Part shown: positions 25,241 through 34,221 of the stretch, piece by piece
Position numbering within the stretch: the stretch's first letter is position 1
Layout of the letters: each line of letters begins with the position of its first letter
Source: Bin5 sp965242905
GTDB taxonomy: Bacteria > Chloroflexota > Anaerolineae > Caldilineales > Caldilineaceae
Reading direction: 5' to 3'
Assembly: GCA_965242905.1 (NCBI GenBank)
Contig: CBDETM010000002.1
Coordinates: 248,001 to 312,000, forward strand
DNA: 64,000 nucleotides
Translations under genes and position numbers: made by a program
The notes under the pieces: model-generated
The model's input: the letters and a program-made list of their open reading frames with translations, nothing else
Databases searched by the model: none
Told to the model about the DNA's origin: nothing

Positions 25241-25797
25241 CGTGTATTTGTAGCTACTAAGCCATGATCTGTGTGTGCTGTGTGCGGTCTGCCTGGGCGG
25301 AAAGTAACGTCCGTATTTCCGTAGGGGACTCTCGATGGTCTTTGCGGTGAACTTTGGGCAAATCCAGGAACTGCCTCGCCTGCCTTGCCTGCGCCGGGAC
25401 ATAGTCGAAACCTGCCAAGTGGGGAGATGGGGGGGAAGCCCGGTCGCAGCGGGTCGTCAAGGTCATTTAGCCACACACTCGATGCGGCGGGGGTTGTAGG
25501 AGAGGGGGCGTTGCGGGGGCGGAGCCCCCGCACAAGGGAGGGCCGAATAGGCCCGACCGCCCAAAACTGCAGTAGTCAGTGATCAGTGGCCAGTGGTCAG
25601 TGAAGGCGGCGAATAGAGGAGGATAGGTGTAGAGGGGAGAAAGGAGAGGGACACCTTCGTCGAATGGAATCATGAGTGTCATTTGGCAAGGACTTAGCCG
25701 TTGCGAGAAGTCTTTTCTGTCGTTGCTGATAGAGCTGGAAAACAGGAGGGAACTATTGCAGCGTGGATGTGATGGGGGAAGGTGGCGTGATCGTCTG
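25241..25797. other. intergenic region with a partial dispersed repeat
   Basis: The only recognised item is repeat copy 2 near 25480-25602. The rest holds no supported gene. Confidence 0.55.
25480..25602 (+). repeat. dispersed ~190-bp repeat, copy 2 (5'-truncated)
   Basis: Matches the 3' part of the other copies from TTGTAGGAGAGGGGGCGTTG through the GCGGGGGC/GCCCCCGC hairpin to the TCAGTGGCCAGTGGTCAGTG tail. The upstream GATGGGACTGGCGGGACG half is absent. Confidence 0.8.
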
Positions 25798-26823
25798 TCA
25801 GATGCCTTCGCCTTCTTCGGGAGTTTCCGGAACCGATTCATGTGGGTCTGGCTCAGCTACCTGGATACGCCACGCGGGGGGGAGGAGCGCTTCGAGCTGC
25901 GGGCGCAAGGGGGGCGGGTCGAAGCCCAGGTCGTAGGCACGTGTGCTGTCTAGGGCGACGTTGGCTGAACGGGCGGCGAGGAAGGGCGTTTGCAGAAGGC
26001 CAGCGTAGGAGTCCAGGACGCTGATGGGAACTGCCAGTTGCTCGTTCAGTCCGAGGATACGGAGGGTGAGCAGGCCAAGCTCGTAGACGCTGATCTGGTC
26101 GCGGCCACCCAGGTGGAGGCGGCCGACTACGCGATCGATTTCGGCGATGTTGACATCGTCTTCGAAGCCGCTGCCGGCGAATTGCAGGAGGCCTTGGGCG
26201 GCGATTGCAGCGCTTACGGGGGTGCGGATGGCGTCGCCGAAGAGGGTGATTTCCTGCTCGGCGCGGAATGCTGCGACCAGCTGGCGGTAGAAGCTATCTC
26301 TCCCGAGGAGAGAGTAGCCAATGAGGAGGGGAAGGCGAGCGATGACGGCGTCGGCGTAGGCGGCCAGGATCCCTTCTTCTGCCAGGGCGCGGTGTTCTGC
26401 AAAGACGTTGATGGGCGTGGGAGGGTCGTCCTCGGCGTAGGGGGCATTTGAGCCGTCAAAGACAAGGTCGGCGGAGGTGAAGAGGAAGGGGATATCCTCG
26501 TCGCCGCAAAGTGCGGCCAGGTCGGTTGCGGCGTTCAGGTTGATGCGAAGTGATTCGTCGGGGTATTTCTCACAGTAGTCGAGGTCGGTGATGGCGGCGG
26601 CGTGGATGACGGCGGCGGGCTGGACGTCGGCGATCATGGCCTTTGTTTCGCTGTAGTCGCCGAGGTCAATACGACCGTGGTCGATGTTGCCGAAGAAGTA
26701 CTGGGCCTGGCGGCGGGTCGTTCGGTGATAGGTACCGACGGGATGCCAGTTTTGGCGGGCGGCGCGCAGGATATGTGAACCCAGAAGACCGGTTGCGCCG
26801 GTGATGAGGAGTTTGGGGGGCAT
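25798..26823 (-). CDS. RmlD-like SDR-superfamily protein with altered active site
   Basis: 341 aa. The NAD(P)-binding motif GATGLLG is at residues 9-15 and HAAAITDLDYCE matches dTDP-4-dehydrorhamnose reductase-like proteins. Where the catalytic YxxxK is expected, the sequence is FAEHR (141-145) within NVFAEHRALAEE, so both Tyr and Lys are replaced. Either catalysis differs or the protein binds nucleotide without reducing. Its ATG is 1 bp after the stop of the M55 peptidase gene, so the two are translationally coupled. The true reaction is unknown. Confidence 0.8.
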   Translation of the reverse strand: MPPKLLITGATGLLGSHILRAARQNWHPVGTYHRTTRRQAQYFFGNIDHGRIDLGDYSETKAMIADVQPAAVIHAAAITDLDYCEKYPDESLRINLNAATDLAALCGDEDIPFLFTSADLVFDGSNAPYAEDDPPTPINVFAEHRALAEEGILAAYADAVIARLPLLIGYSLLGRDSFYRQLVAAFRAEQEITLFGDAIRTPVSAAIAAQGLLQFAGSGFEDDVNIAEIDRVVGRLHLGGRDQISVYELGLLTLRILGLNEQLAVPISVLDSYAGLLQTPFLAARSANVALDSTRAYDLGFDPPPLRPQLEALLPPAWRIQVAEPDPHESVPETPEEGEGI

Positions 26824-26824
26824 T

Positions 26825-27637
26825 TTACCAGTGCCAGACCTGATTCCAGGCGGACAACCAGTCGTCGCCGACGCTGCGGACTGTGTAAGGAGGCTCCAAG
26901 GTTACGCCGGGACGGCCGCGGAAGGTGTCGAGGTTCTCGGGACTGCCGACTTCGAAGGTGATGGTGGTGGGGCTGCTCAGCTGATAGGGGGGCACGGCGC
27001 TCAGATCCGAGAGGGCTTGGCGGGCGCCGTCTTCGATCATCTGGCGGGCGCGTTGCGGGGGAATGTGGCGGGCGGCGTAGCGGGAGAGTCCTTTCTTCAC
27101 GGCGACGGTGGTGAGGCCCTCGCCGAGGAGCTCGGAGGATTCACGGCATACGGCCTCATCGCCGGTCACGAGGAGGACGGGTGCATTGTAGTAGCCGCAA
27201 GCGGCGGCGTTGACCCCAACTTCGCCGACGGCCTGGCCGTTGAACCAGAGATGGCGCCAGAGCACGGTTGAGATTGTGTGGCTGAGGACGCCGTCGGCTG
27301 TGCCGGCTTTGGCGTGCATGCCGACGAGGAGTACGGCATCACAGCCGGCCTTGAGTGTGTCGGTGTAGTGGCTCCAGGTGTGACCGGCTACCCATTCGCA
27401 GCGGGTATCAAGGAGTTCGGGGACGAGAGAGTTAAAGGTCCAGGGTCCGCCGGCGCCGTGGCAGTCGACGACGACGATTTCGGTGGCTCCGGCTGCGGCC
27501 GCGCCGCGGACGGCGGCGTTAATTTCCTCGGTATAGAGACGCCGGCCTTCTTCGTACATTGGTTTGCCACCGTTGACCTGGTCCCAGGCGATGATGCCGC
27601 TCACGCCCTCCATGTCGGTCATGATCTGCACGCGCAC
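26825..27637 (-). CDS. M55 family D-aminopeptidase (DppA-like)
   Basis: 270 aa. The zinc-binding and active-site pattern of M55 peptidases is visible: DMEGVSG near the N-terminus, the VDCHGAGGPWT block, LVGMHAKAG and SHT. DppA-type enzymes form self-compartmentalised decamers that release N-terminal D-amino acids from peptides, linked to peptidoglycan peptide reuse. It is followed by the SDR gene at 1 bp, suggesting a shared operon. No peptide transporter is adjacent. Confidence 0.9.
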   Translation of the reverse strand: MRVQIMTDMEGVSGIIAWDQVNGGKPMYEEGRRLYTEEINAAVRGAAAAGATEIVVVDCHGAGGPWTFNSLVPELLDTRCEWVAGHTWSHYTDTLKAGCDAVLLVGMHAKAGTADGVLSHTISTVLWRHLWFNGQAVGEVGVNAAACGYYNAPVLLVTGDEAVCRESSELLGEGLTTVAVKKGLSRYAARHIPPQRARQMIEDGARQALSDLSAVPPYQLSSPTTITFEVGSPENLDTFRGRPGVTLEPPYTVRSVGDDWLSAWNQVWHW

Positions 27638-27805
27638 AGTCGTTCTCCTTTTCGGGGTTGGATTTGGTGGAACTTGGGGCGTCCAAGGCTTGACGCGAGA
27701 CAGTCCGGAGGCTTGCGCTTCCGGACTGCAAAGGGCGTTTATGGATGCCTGCCCTTGCGAAGGAAGGGCGATTGGCGGGCGCCCGCGATTTGGGGCAGGC
27801 GGCGC

Positions 27806-28423
27806 TTAGTCGGCGGCTTCGCTTATTTCGGCTGGCAATGCGATGGGGAACGGCCAGTCGGTCGAAATTCTTTCCTCTTCTTCCAAGGCGCGCGCCTCTT
27901 CCTCCAGGGCGCGGGCTTCTGCTTCCTGTCGGTCGCGGACTGCGCGAGCGATGGCGTCGTCAACGCTTCGTTCGGTGAGTTCCCAGGACTGTTCGAGTGC
28001 GAGGGCCAGTTCTGTAATGAGCAGGGTCCGGGCTTCGAAAAGCGCTTCTTTGTCGGCTTCTGTGAGGTATTTGGATGCTTCGCGCCAAGCCAGGTCACGA
28101 ACAGCGGCGGCAACCCGATTGGGATAGCCGGAGTGAATCTGCTTATCGATGGCGTTGCGCCGCACTCTGAACTCGTCAGGAAGGTCGAGGGGGTGCAGTT
28201 CGAGCGTTTCGAAGACACCAGATATGAGGGCGACCGGCATGACGGGGCGTACGCCGGTCTGGTCTATTCGCCGCACCGGCACGTGAACGGTGAGACGATT
28301 GTGAATGAACTCGATGACGTAGTAGCGCTGGAAACCCTTGACCAGTTCCTTTTCCTGGAAGGCAACGATTTTGCCGGCGCCGTGTGACGGGTGGATTATG
28401 CTCTGCCCAATGTTGAAGCCCAT
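27806..28423 (-). CDS. CarD-like RNA polymerase-binding regulator
   Basis: 205 aa from the ATG at 28421-28423 with GGAGAG upstream. A longer frame adds 44 unconserved residues. Residues 1-60 form the CarD/TRCF RNAP-interaction domain (FNIGQSIIHPSHGAGKIVAF ... YYVIEF). The rest is helical, and residues 165-195 are a Glu/Ala/Arg-rich stretch. CarD proteins bind the beta subunit of RNA polymerase and stabilise open complexes. The ending EISEAAD is acidic. It stands alone between convergent and divergent neighbours. Confidence 0.87.
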   Translation of the reverse strand: MGFNIGQSIIHPSHGAGKIVAFQEKELVKGFQRYYVIEFIHNRLTVHVPVRRIDQTGVRPVMPVALISGVFETLELHPLDLPDEFRVRRNAIDKQIHSGYPNRVAAAVRDLAWREASKYLTEADKEALFEARTLLITELALALEQSWELTERSVDDAIARAVRDRQEAEARALEEEARALEEEERISTDWPFPIALPAEISEAAD

Positions 28424-29182
28424 CTGAAGCTCTCCGTTCGCTTGATTGTCGGCTTCTGCACCTTTGGGAACACTTTTCGCCGACCCAGCCTCAGGCAAGG
28501 CGGCGAAGCAACGTTTCAAATGCTCGTAACCAGCGCCGTTGCTGCCCCGAGGCAAATCCGATTGGAAACTGTGTTTTGCGACTGCCGCCGACAGTTGAGG
28601 ATCCTGGATTACGGCAGTTGTAATGGCGGCAAGATTATGGGCTGCCGCCCGCTGTTTTGACGGGCCGTCTTTGGCCCAAACGGAGCCCGATGAAAGTCAG
28701 TGAGGCCTTTCGCCGGGCCGCGCCAATTCCTGAAACTGACTATTTCAGGACTTCAAATCTTAACATGATCCGGGCGCCATTTCAATGCAATTCGGAAGAT
28801 TGTCTGAGTGAAAAAGTCAGGTTCGGCAGGCGGTTCAAGTGGGGAGAGAATACTCTGGTGGGGATGAAATGATCGGTGCGAAAAGAGGCGCTTTCAGGCC
28901 CGCGAAAGCGTTTTCATACGTTCTTGATGATTTCTGTGTGATTTGCCTACGATCGATCTACGGAGACTTCGGGGCGAGATTTTTGGGGATTGGGCGCCGG
29001 TTTTTGAACCAGTTTTGGACACTAATTGTGCATGGGTGATCCTGCTCTTATGTTGCGCAGTGCAACCCATTGATTTGGGCCAAAAGAGGGCGCTTTGAGC
29101 AAGAAGTGCAAGGCGTGGACGTATGTGAGTTGGGATATCTGGCCGGGAAAGAGAAGCGGCGTTTTGGTTCCGGTCTGGGGAC
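28424..29182. other. long intergenic region without recognised genes
   Basis: About 760 bp upstream of carD-like gene. Frames present look like chance openings, with Arg/Ser-rich products and no start signals. No repeat family member found. The middle (28700-29080) is poorer in GC than the surroundings. Confidence 0.5.
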
Positions 29183-29797
29183 TCACATCGTCTGGTATCC
29201 GTGCCAGAGGATAAAGGCGGCGAGGCCGCGCCAGGGGCGCCAGTTTTCGGCCATTGCATCCAACTCCTGCCGTGAAGGGCGGGCAGGCAGGCCCTTCACT
29301 TTCTGGGTGCCGACGATGATGCCGAGGTCACTGGCGGGCCAGGCATCGGTGCGGCGCAGGGCGAACAGGAGGTAGATTTCGGCGCTCCAAGGACCGATGC
29401 CGGGCAAGGCGGTGAGGGCAGTGCGGACTTCGTCATCGTTGCGGTCGGCGAGGAGGTCGAGTTGGAGGCGCCCTTCGAGAATTGCGGAGGCGAGCTCGCG
29501 GCCGTAGCGGCTTTTCTGGCGGCTGAAGCCGATGGCGCGGAGGGCATCGTCGTTGAGAGACTGGAAGCTGGCCGGTACGGGCGGGCCGATGGCGTCGCAG
29601 AGGCGCTGGTAGGTGGAGGCTGCCGAGGAGCGGGAGACCTGCTGGCCCAGGATGATCTTGAGCAGGGCCGGGAAGCCGGGGGGCTGGCTGCGAAGATTGG
29701 GGGGTCCATGAAGGTTCAGGACCGTGGCGAGGTCGGCGTCCTGTGCGGAGAGGAATTGCAGGCCTTCATTGAGCGTGTCCTGGCTGAGAATCTTCAT
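29183..29797 (-). CDS. HhH-GPD DNA glycosylase (3-methyladenine glycosylase type)
   Basis: 204 aa. The helix-hairpin-helix LPGIGPWSAEIYLLFALRR is followed by the catalytic Asp in WPASDLGI, the HhH-GPD signature of AlkA-like enzymes that remove alkylated purines. LGQQVSRSSAASTYQRL is the conserved helix before it. Shorter than E. coli AlkA, matching the compact MAG branch; no iron-sulfur cluster Cys set is present. A GAGGTC run precedes the ATG. Confidence 0.9.
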   Translation of the reverse strand: MKILSQDTLNEGLQFLSAQDADLATVLNLHGPPNLRSQPPGFPALLKIILGQQVSRSSAASTYQRLCDAIGPPVPASFQSLNDDALRAIGFSRQKSRYGRELASAILEGRLQLDLLADRNDDEVRTALTALPGIGPWSAEIYLLFALRRTDAWPASDLGIIVGTQKVKGLPARPSRQELDAMAENWRPWRGLAAFILWHGYQTM

Positions 29798-29951
29798 TTC
29801 AGATTTGACCTCTTTGCAGGTAGTTTGGCGCGGGCGTGTCCGGGGGCGAATGTTGGGGATGTTCTTGTCTCGATTGTACAGCCGGGCATTGCGGATTGCT
29901 GATTCGTCTTTCGGGAAGTAAGGCGAAGCTCAAGGGGCGGGGTCATCCGGG

Positions 29952-31316
29952 CTAAGAATCAAGTTTGCGATGCAGGTAGCGGCCCTGCCCAGGAAGGCCG
30001 ACGAACTGTTCGTCACGTACGGTTTCCGCACCCCTCAGCAGAACGGTTCGCGGCCAGCCCAGGACGTTCAGGCCTTGATAGGGAGTCCAGCCGGCTGTTT
30101 CGTTGAGGTCGTCGGCGCGGATTGTTTTTTCTCTAGTGGGGTCGAAGATGACGATGTCGGCGTCGTAGCCGGGCAGAAGGGCGCCTTTGCGCTGCAGGCC
30201 CATGCGGCGGGCCGGGGCGGTGCAACAGGCGGACACCCATGAAGACAAGGGAAGTTCGCGTTCGTTGACGCCGAAGTGGTGTATAAGGGACAGGCGCGCC
30301 TCGATTCCGGGTAGACCGCCCGGCACGTCGGCAAACGAGGCTTGTTGTTTCTCGCGACGGGTCCACGGACAGTGATCTGTGCTTACGATGTCGAGGGAGC
30401 GGTCGCGCAAGGCGCGCCACATGTCTTCCTGGTCAGCGGCGGCGCGGAGCGGCGGGGCGCAGATAAAGAGATGCCCGTCGCTGGCGGCCAGATGTTCGGC
30501 GGCAATGAGGAGCAGGTAGTGAGGGCAGGTTTCGGCGGTGATGTCGAGGTCGCGGTGGCGGGCGGCAGTCACCTGAGCCAGGGAAGCGGCGGCGCCGACA
30601 TGGAAGACGTGAAGCGGGCAGCCGGCGAGGGCGGCGATTTCGGCGGCGCGCTGGACGGCGCTGGCTTCGAGGCGGGCGGGGCGGGTTCGTTCGTGCCAGA
30701 TTGGTTGCGAGTGGCCGGCGGCGACGGCGTCTTCTCGCAGCTGGTCGAGAAGGGGCCCGGTCTCGCTGTGGAGGACGACGCCTCCTCCGGCGGCGGCGAC
30801 GGCGCGCATGGCTCTGAGCAGGGCTACGTCGTCGAGCTGCATGCGATCGTAGGCCTGGTAGAGCTTGAAGGTTGCGCATCCGGCGGCGACAGCGTCAGGT
30901 ACGTCATGGAGGCGGTCCACGGCGGAGGCGTGCCAGGTTGGGATGGTCATGTGGAGGCCGTAGTCGACGGCGACGCGGCCGCCGGCCGCGGATTGTCGCT
31001 TGCGGAGGGCCTCCATCAGAGGCTGGTGCGGCTGGGGGTCGGTGAAGTCGATGACGGTGGTGGTTCCGCCGCAGGCGGCGGCCACGGTGCCGGTTTCGAA
31101 ACTGTCAGTGCTGGTGAGGCTCCCAATCTGCATTTGCAGATGGACGTGGCAGTCGACGCCGCCGGGGATGACGTAGCAGCCGGAGGCATCGATCGTGCGG
31201 TCTGCGTTGAGGTGCGCGCCGATGGCTGCGATGGATTCCTGGTTGACGGCCAGATCTGCAAAGACGGGTCCCGCGGGCGTGATTAGCTGCCCGCCGGTTA
31301 TCGCCAGATCATACAT
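29952..31316 (-). CDS. dihydropyrimidinase / hydantoinase family amidohydrolase
   Basis: 454 aa from an ATG at 31314-31316. It overlaps the end of the nitroreductase gene (ATGTATGA), which decides this start over one 24 codons upstream. Metal ligands: HVH at 57-59, probable carboxylated Lys151 in TFKLYQAY, His in VLHSET, His in HVFHVG, and Asp in STDHCPW. It belongs with D-hydantoinase, dihydropyrimidinase and allantoinase; the length and SxN-like loops suggest dihydropyrimidinase but substrate is not certain. Possible link to reductive pyrimidine breakdown with the nitroreductase-family neighbour is only an idea. Confidence 0.88.
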   Translation of the reverse strand: MYDLAITGGQLITPAGPVFADLAVNQESIAAIGAHLNADRTIDASGCYVIPGGVDCHVHLQMQIGSLTSTDSFETGTVAAACGGTTTVIDFTDPQPHQPLMEALRKRQSAAGGRVAVDYGLHMTIPTWHASAVDRLHDVPDAVAAGCATFKLYQAYDRMQLDDVALLRAMRAVAAAGGGVVLHSETGPLLDQLREDAVAAGHSQPIWHERTRPARLEASAVQRAAEIAALAGCPLHVFHVGAAASLAQVTAARHRDLDITAETCPHYLLLIAAEHLAASDGHLFICAPPLRAAADQEDMWRALRDRSLDIVSTDHCPWTRREKQQASFADVPGGLPGIEARLSLIHHFGVNERELPLSSWVSACCTAPARRMGLQRKGALLPGYDADIVIFDPTREKTIRADDLNETAGWTPYQGLNVLGWPRTVLLRGAETVRDEQFVGLPGQGRYLHRKLDS

Positions 31317-31923
31317 AGTCGGGATGTGCCTGGCCCCATTTGGCGCTGAAGACCTGTTCGGAGAGAGGGTGGCGGCTGCGGGGGGCAAGTTCGCGTTCGC
31401 GCATCGTGTCGGAGAGGATGGAGGGGTCAGCGAGGTAACCTATGGCAGCGGAGACGACCGGCTCATACTGGTCAGGGATTCCCAGTACTTCGCGTGCCTT
31501 CTCCCGGTTAAAGCCGCCCATCTGATGGATGTATAGTCCGCTGGACATTGCCTGAATCGAAAGGTGGGCCATGGCCTGGCCGACGTCGTAGTAGGCGTAG
31601 GTGTTGCCGCCCCTGACGTTTTCCGGTTTTGGCTCGGTGACGGCGATAAGGAGGAGGGAGGCATTCTTTCCCCAGGACTTATTCGCTCCCATGAGCGTAC
31701 TGAGGATGCGGGCAAACCCATCGGCATCGTGATGGCGGGCAGCGATGACAAATCGCCACGGTTGCAAGTTGCGGGAGGATGGCGCCCAGCGGGCGGCTTC
31801 AAAGAGGCTGCCGAGGACTTCGGGAGGGATAGCGCGGTCGGCGAAGGCGCGGGGACTCCAGCGGTTGGCGAGGAGATCGTTAATGGGATAGGTGGTAACA
31901 GCGCGTTTATCGGTGTTGGGCAC
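31309..31923 (-). CDS. nitroreductase family FMN oxidoreductase
   Basis: 204 aa. The FMN-binding start NRWSPRAFADRAIPPEVL and ARWAPSSRNLQPWRF are diagnostic. The middle GGNTYAYYDVGQAMAHLSIQ and the C-terminal IGYLADPS fit the family. Such proteins reduce nitro groups, quinones or other electrophiles using NAD(P)H. The last codons overlap the start of the dihydropyrimidinase gene by 8 bases, so the two are translated together. Confidence 0.9.
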   Translation of the reverse strand: MPNTDKRAVTTYPINDLLANRWSPRAFADRAIPPEVLGSLFEAARWAPSSRNLQPWRFVIAARHHDADGFARILSTLMGANKSWGKNASLLLIAVTEPKPENVRGGNTYAYYDVGQAMAHLSIQAMSSGLYIHQMGGFNREKAREVLGIPDQYEPVVSAAIGYLADPSILSDTMRERELAPRSRHPLSEQVFSAKWGQAHPDYV

Positions 31924-31947
31924 TTATCTTCTCCTTGGGAATGTGCG

Positions 31948-34185
31948 CTATTGGATCTTAAGCAGAACGCAGTGTGTCTCGGCGCGGATATCGTATGCGC
32001 CAAGGGCAGCGGGAAGGAGGAGCCAGGAGACCTCTTGAAGCGCGGTTGTCTGGCCGTCCCAGTGGAGGGAGGCAGTGCCAGAGAGGCAGCCCCAGATTTG
32101 GAAGGAGCTGTCGTCGCAAGAGCCGTCCCACACGGCGCCTGGCTGGCCTATCAGCCGGTCGACTTGAAAGTAGGGACAGGAGGTCTGCGCGTCGGCGGCT
32201 GCGTGCAGGTTGGCGGCGGCGGGGCCGCCGATGGTGCGCAGGTCGGCCAAGGCCTCGCGGACCCAGCCATCGGGGGCCGAGATAACCGGAGGCGGGGCGA
32301 TTGAGGGCTCTTCCATGCGCCAGTCGATGACATCCAGGGCCTGTTGGACGTGGAGAGGGCGGGACTGGCCGCCGGCCTCGGTTCGTCCCCAGTCGTAGAG
32401 GCGGTAGGTGGTGTCGCTGTTCTGCTGGATTTCGGCCACGATGGCGCCGGGACCGAGTGCGTGGACGGTTCCGGCGGGGATGTAGACGGCGTCGCCGGTT
32501 CGAATGGGGATGCGGTGAAGCATGGAATCGATGGCGCCGGTTGCTGCGGATTGGGCGAAGCGCTCGCGGTCGACGCCAGCTTTCAGCCCGTAGATAATCT
32601 CGGCGCCGGGTTCGGCGTGCAGGATGACCCACAGTTCGGTCTTGCCCAGGTCGCCGGCATGTTTTTGGGCGTATGCGTCGTCCGGGTGGACCTGGACAGA
32701 GAGCCAGCTGTTGGAGTCGAGAAGCTTGATCAGCAGGGGAAACGTATCAGAGTCTACTGAATGGCCGATGAGTTGCTCTTGCCAGCGCTGCTGGAGTTCC
32801 TCCAAAGTAGAGCCCGCCATGGGGCCGGTTGCAACCCTGGACTGACCGTTGGCGTGGGCGGCGATCTCCCAGCTTTCGGCGATTATGCCGGACGGCAGCT
32901 CTTTGCCCAGCCTTGTTTCGAGGTTGCGTCCGCCCCAGACATAGTCTTTGAAGACGGGGAGGAAAGAGAGAGGGTAGACACCTGGCAGGGCACGTGGCGT
33001 TGGCTGCTCGCCAAGGGGGTCATTTCTGTTCATTTCTTCTTCCTGGCCTTCGTATTCGTCTTGGAAAGGCGGGAGGTCGAGCATTTTGTGCCAAGCGTAC
33101 TCTCCCAGTATGCGGATGGAGGCGACGACGGGCGCGGCGAGAATGGCGCCGAGGAGGCCGGCGAGTGAGGCGCCCATGATGACGCTGACCATGACGAGGA
33201 GGGGGTGGAGGTTAAGGGCTTTGCCGACGATGCGAGGGACAAGCAACGTGTTTTCGATCTGCTGAATTACGATCATGGCAACGGCCACGGCGAGAGCGAA
33301 TTGGAGAGGTGTCAGGCCGAAACTCGGGTCGCTCTGGAAGAAAGCGACGAAGATGGCGGCGCCGGCGCCGGCCAAGGGACCTATGACCGGCAGAAACTCC
33401 ATGGCGCCGGAGAGGAGGCCCAGACCGAGGGCGTTGTCGACGCCGAGTGCACCAAGAACCACGCTTACCAGAACAAAGATAATGATGGCGAGAAGGGCCT
33501 GGCCTCGCATGTAGGCCGCCCATACCTGGCTTACGCTTGAGGTCAGGCGTTCGGCGTCGCGGCGAAAACCGGGTTTGTGGGCAATGTTTGCGATCATGTT
33601 GCCGATGCGGGGAATGTCGACGGCGATGTAGATCGAAATGATAAAGATAAGAAGTATCTGACCGAGAACCGCGACAGTTCCGGTGACGACGCTGGCGGCC
33701 AAACTACCACCGCGGCCCAGAATCGGCTGGAGCAGGCCAAAGACCTGGCTGAAGAGTTCATTCCAGCCGGGCAATTGGGGCACAAGGCCGGCGACCGGCA
33801 CTGTCATCCCTGCGACTACTATCGACTCAGGCAGCTGCTCCCGCAGCAGCTGGAACTGTGCGAGTCCTTCTTCGAACCAGCCAGGCAGGCGGCGGGACAG
33901 GTCCAATGCTTGCTGGAAGGTTGTGACGCCGACGAGAGAGAAGGTCGCTATGACGAGAACGGCAAGTGTCAGGTAGACGGTGAGTACGACGGTGACCCGA
34001 TTGGCAGGCGTACGCCGGTCGATGAGCGAAATCAGGGGGTGAAGGAGGTAGGCCAAAATAACGGCCAGGACAACCTGGTGCAGGAGGCCGCGAAAGACCC
34101 ACACAAGCAGGCAGAACAGGGCAAGTGCCGAAACGGCGACGATGGCCTTGGTGGTTGTATTCCACGGGGGAGAGGCGGTGTGCAC
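31948..34185 (-). CDS. AI-2E-type permease fused to phosphomannose isomerase
   Basis: 745 aa in one open frame. Residues 1-370 are an AI-2E/PerM family membrane protein (about eight helices, with GLLSGAMEFLPVIGPLAG and the conserved NTLLVPRIVGKALNLHPL). Residues about 395-745 are a class I mannose-6-phosphate isomerase: FKDYVWGG, LSVQVHPDD, the zinc site through KTELW, and IPAGTVHALG. An internal Met at codon 385 (33031-33033) is preceded by AGGAAGAAGAA, so a free isomerase could also be made. ManA converts fructose-6-phosphate and mannose-6-phosphate. The join has no stop codon. No known role links the two domains. Confidence 0.88.
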   Translation of the reverse strand: MHTASPPWNTTTKAIVAVSALALFCLLVWVFRGLLHQVVLAVILAYLLHPLISLIDRRTPANRVTVVLTVYLTLAVLVIATFSLVGVTTFQQALDLSRRLPGWFEEGLAQFQLLREQLPESIVVAGMTVPVAGLVPQLPGWNELFSQVFGLLQPILGRGGSLAASVVTGTVAVLGQILLIFIISIYIAVDIPRIGNMIANIAHKPGFRRDAERLTSSVSQVWAAYMRGQALLAIIIFVLVSVVLGALGVDNALGLGLLSGAMEFLPVIGPLAGAGAAIFVAFFQSDPSFGLTPLQFALAVAVAMIVIQQIENTLLVPRIVGKALNLHPLLVMVSVIMGASLAGLLGAILAAPVVASIRILGEYAWHKMLDLPPFQDEYEGQEEEMNRNDPLGEQPTPRALPGVYPLSFLPVFKDYVWGGRNLETRLGKELPSGIIAESWEIAAHANGQSRVATGPMAGSTLEELQQRWQEQLIGHSVDSDTFPLLIKLLDSNSWLSVQVHPDDAYAQKHAGDLGKTELWVILHAEPGAEIIYGLKAGVDRERFAQSAATGAIDSMLHRIPIRTGDAVYIPAGTVHALGPGAIVAEIQQNSDTTYRLYDWGRTEAGGQSRPLHVQQALDVIDWRMEEPSIAPPPVISAPDGWVREALADLRTIGGPAAANLHAAADAQTSCPYFQVDRLIGQPGAVWDGSCDDSSFQIWGCLSGTASLHWDGQTTALQEVSWLLLPAALGAYDIRAETHCVLLKIQ

Positions 34186-34221
34186 GATGGCGTCCTGGGT
34201 ACCTGTACGCGTTGCGTGTGC

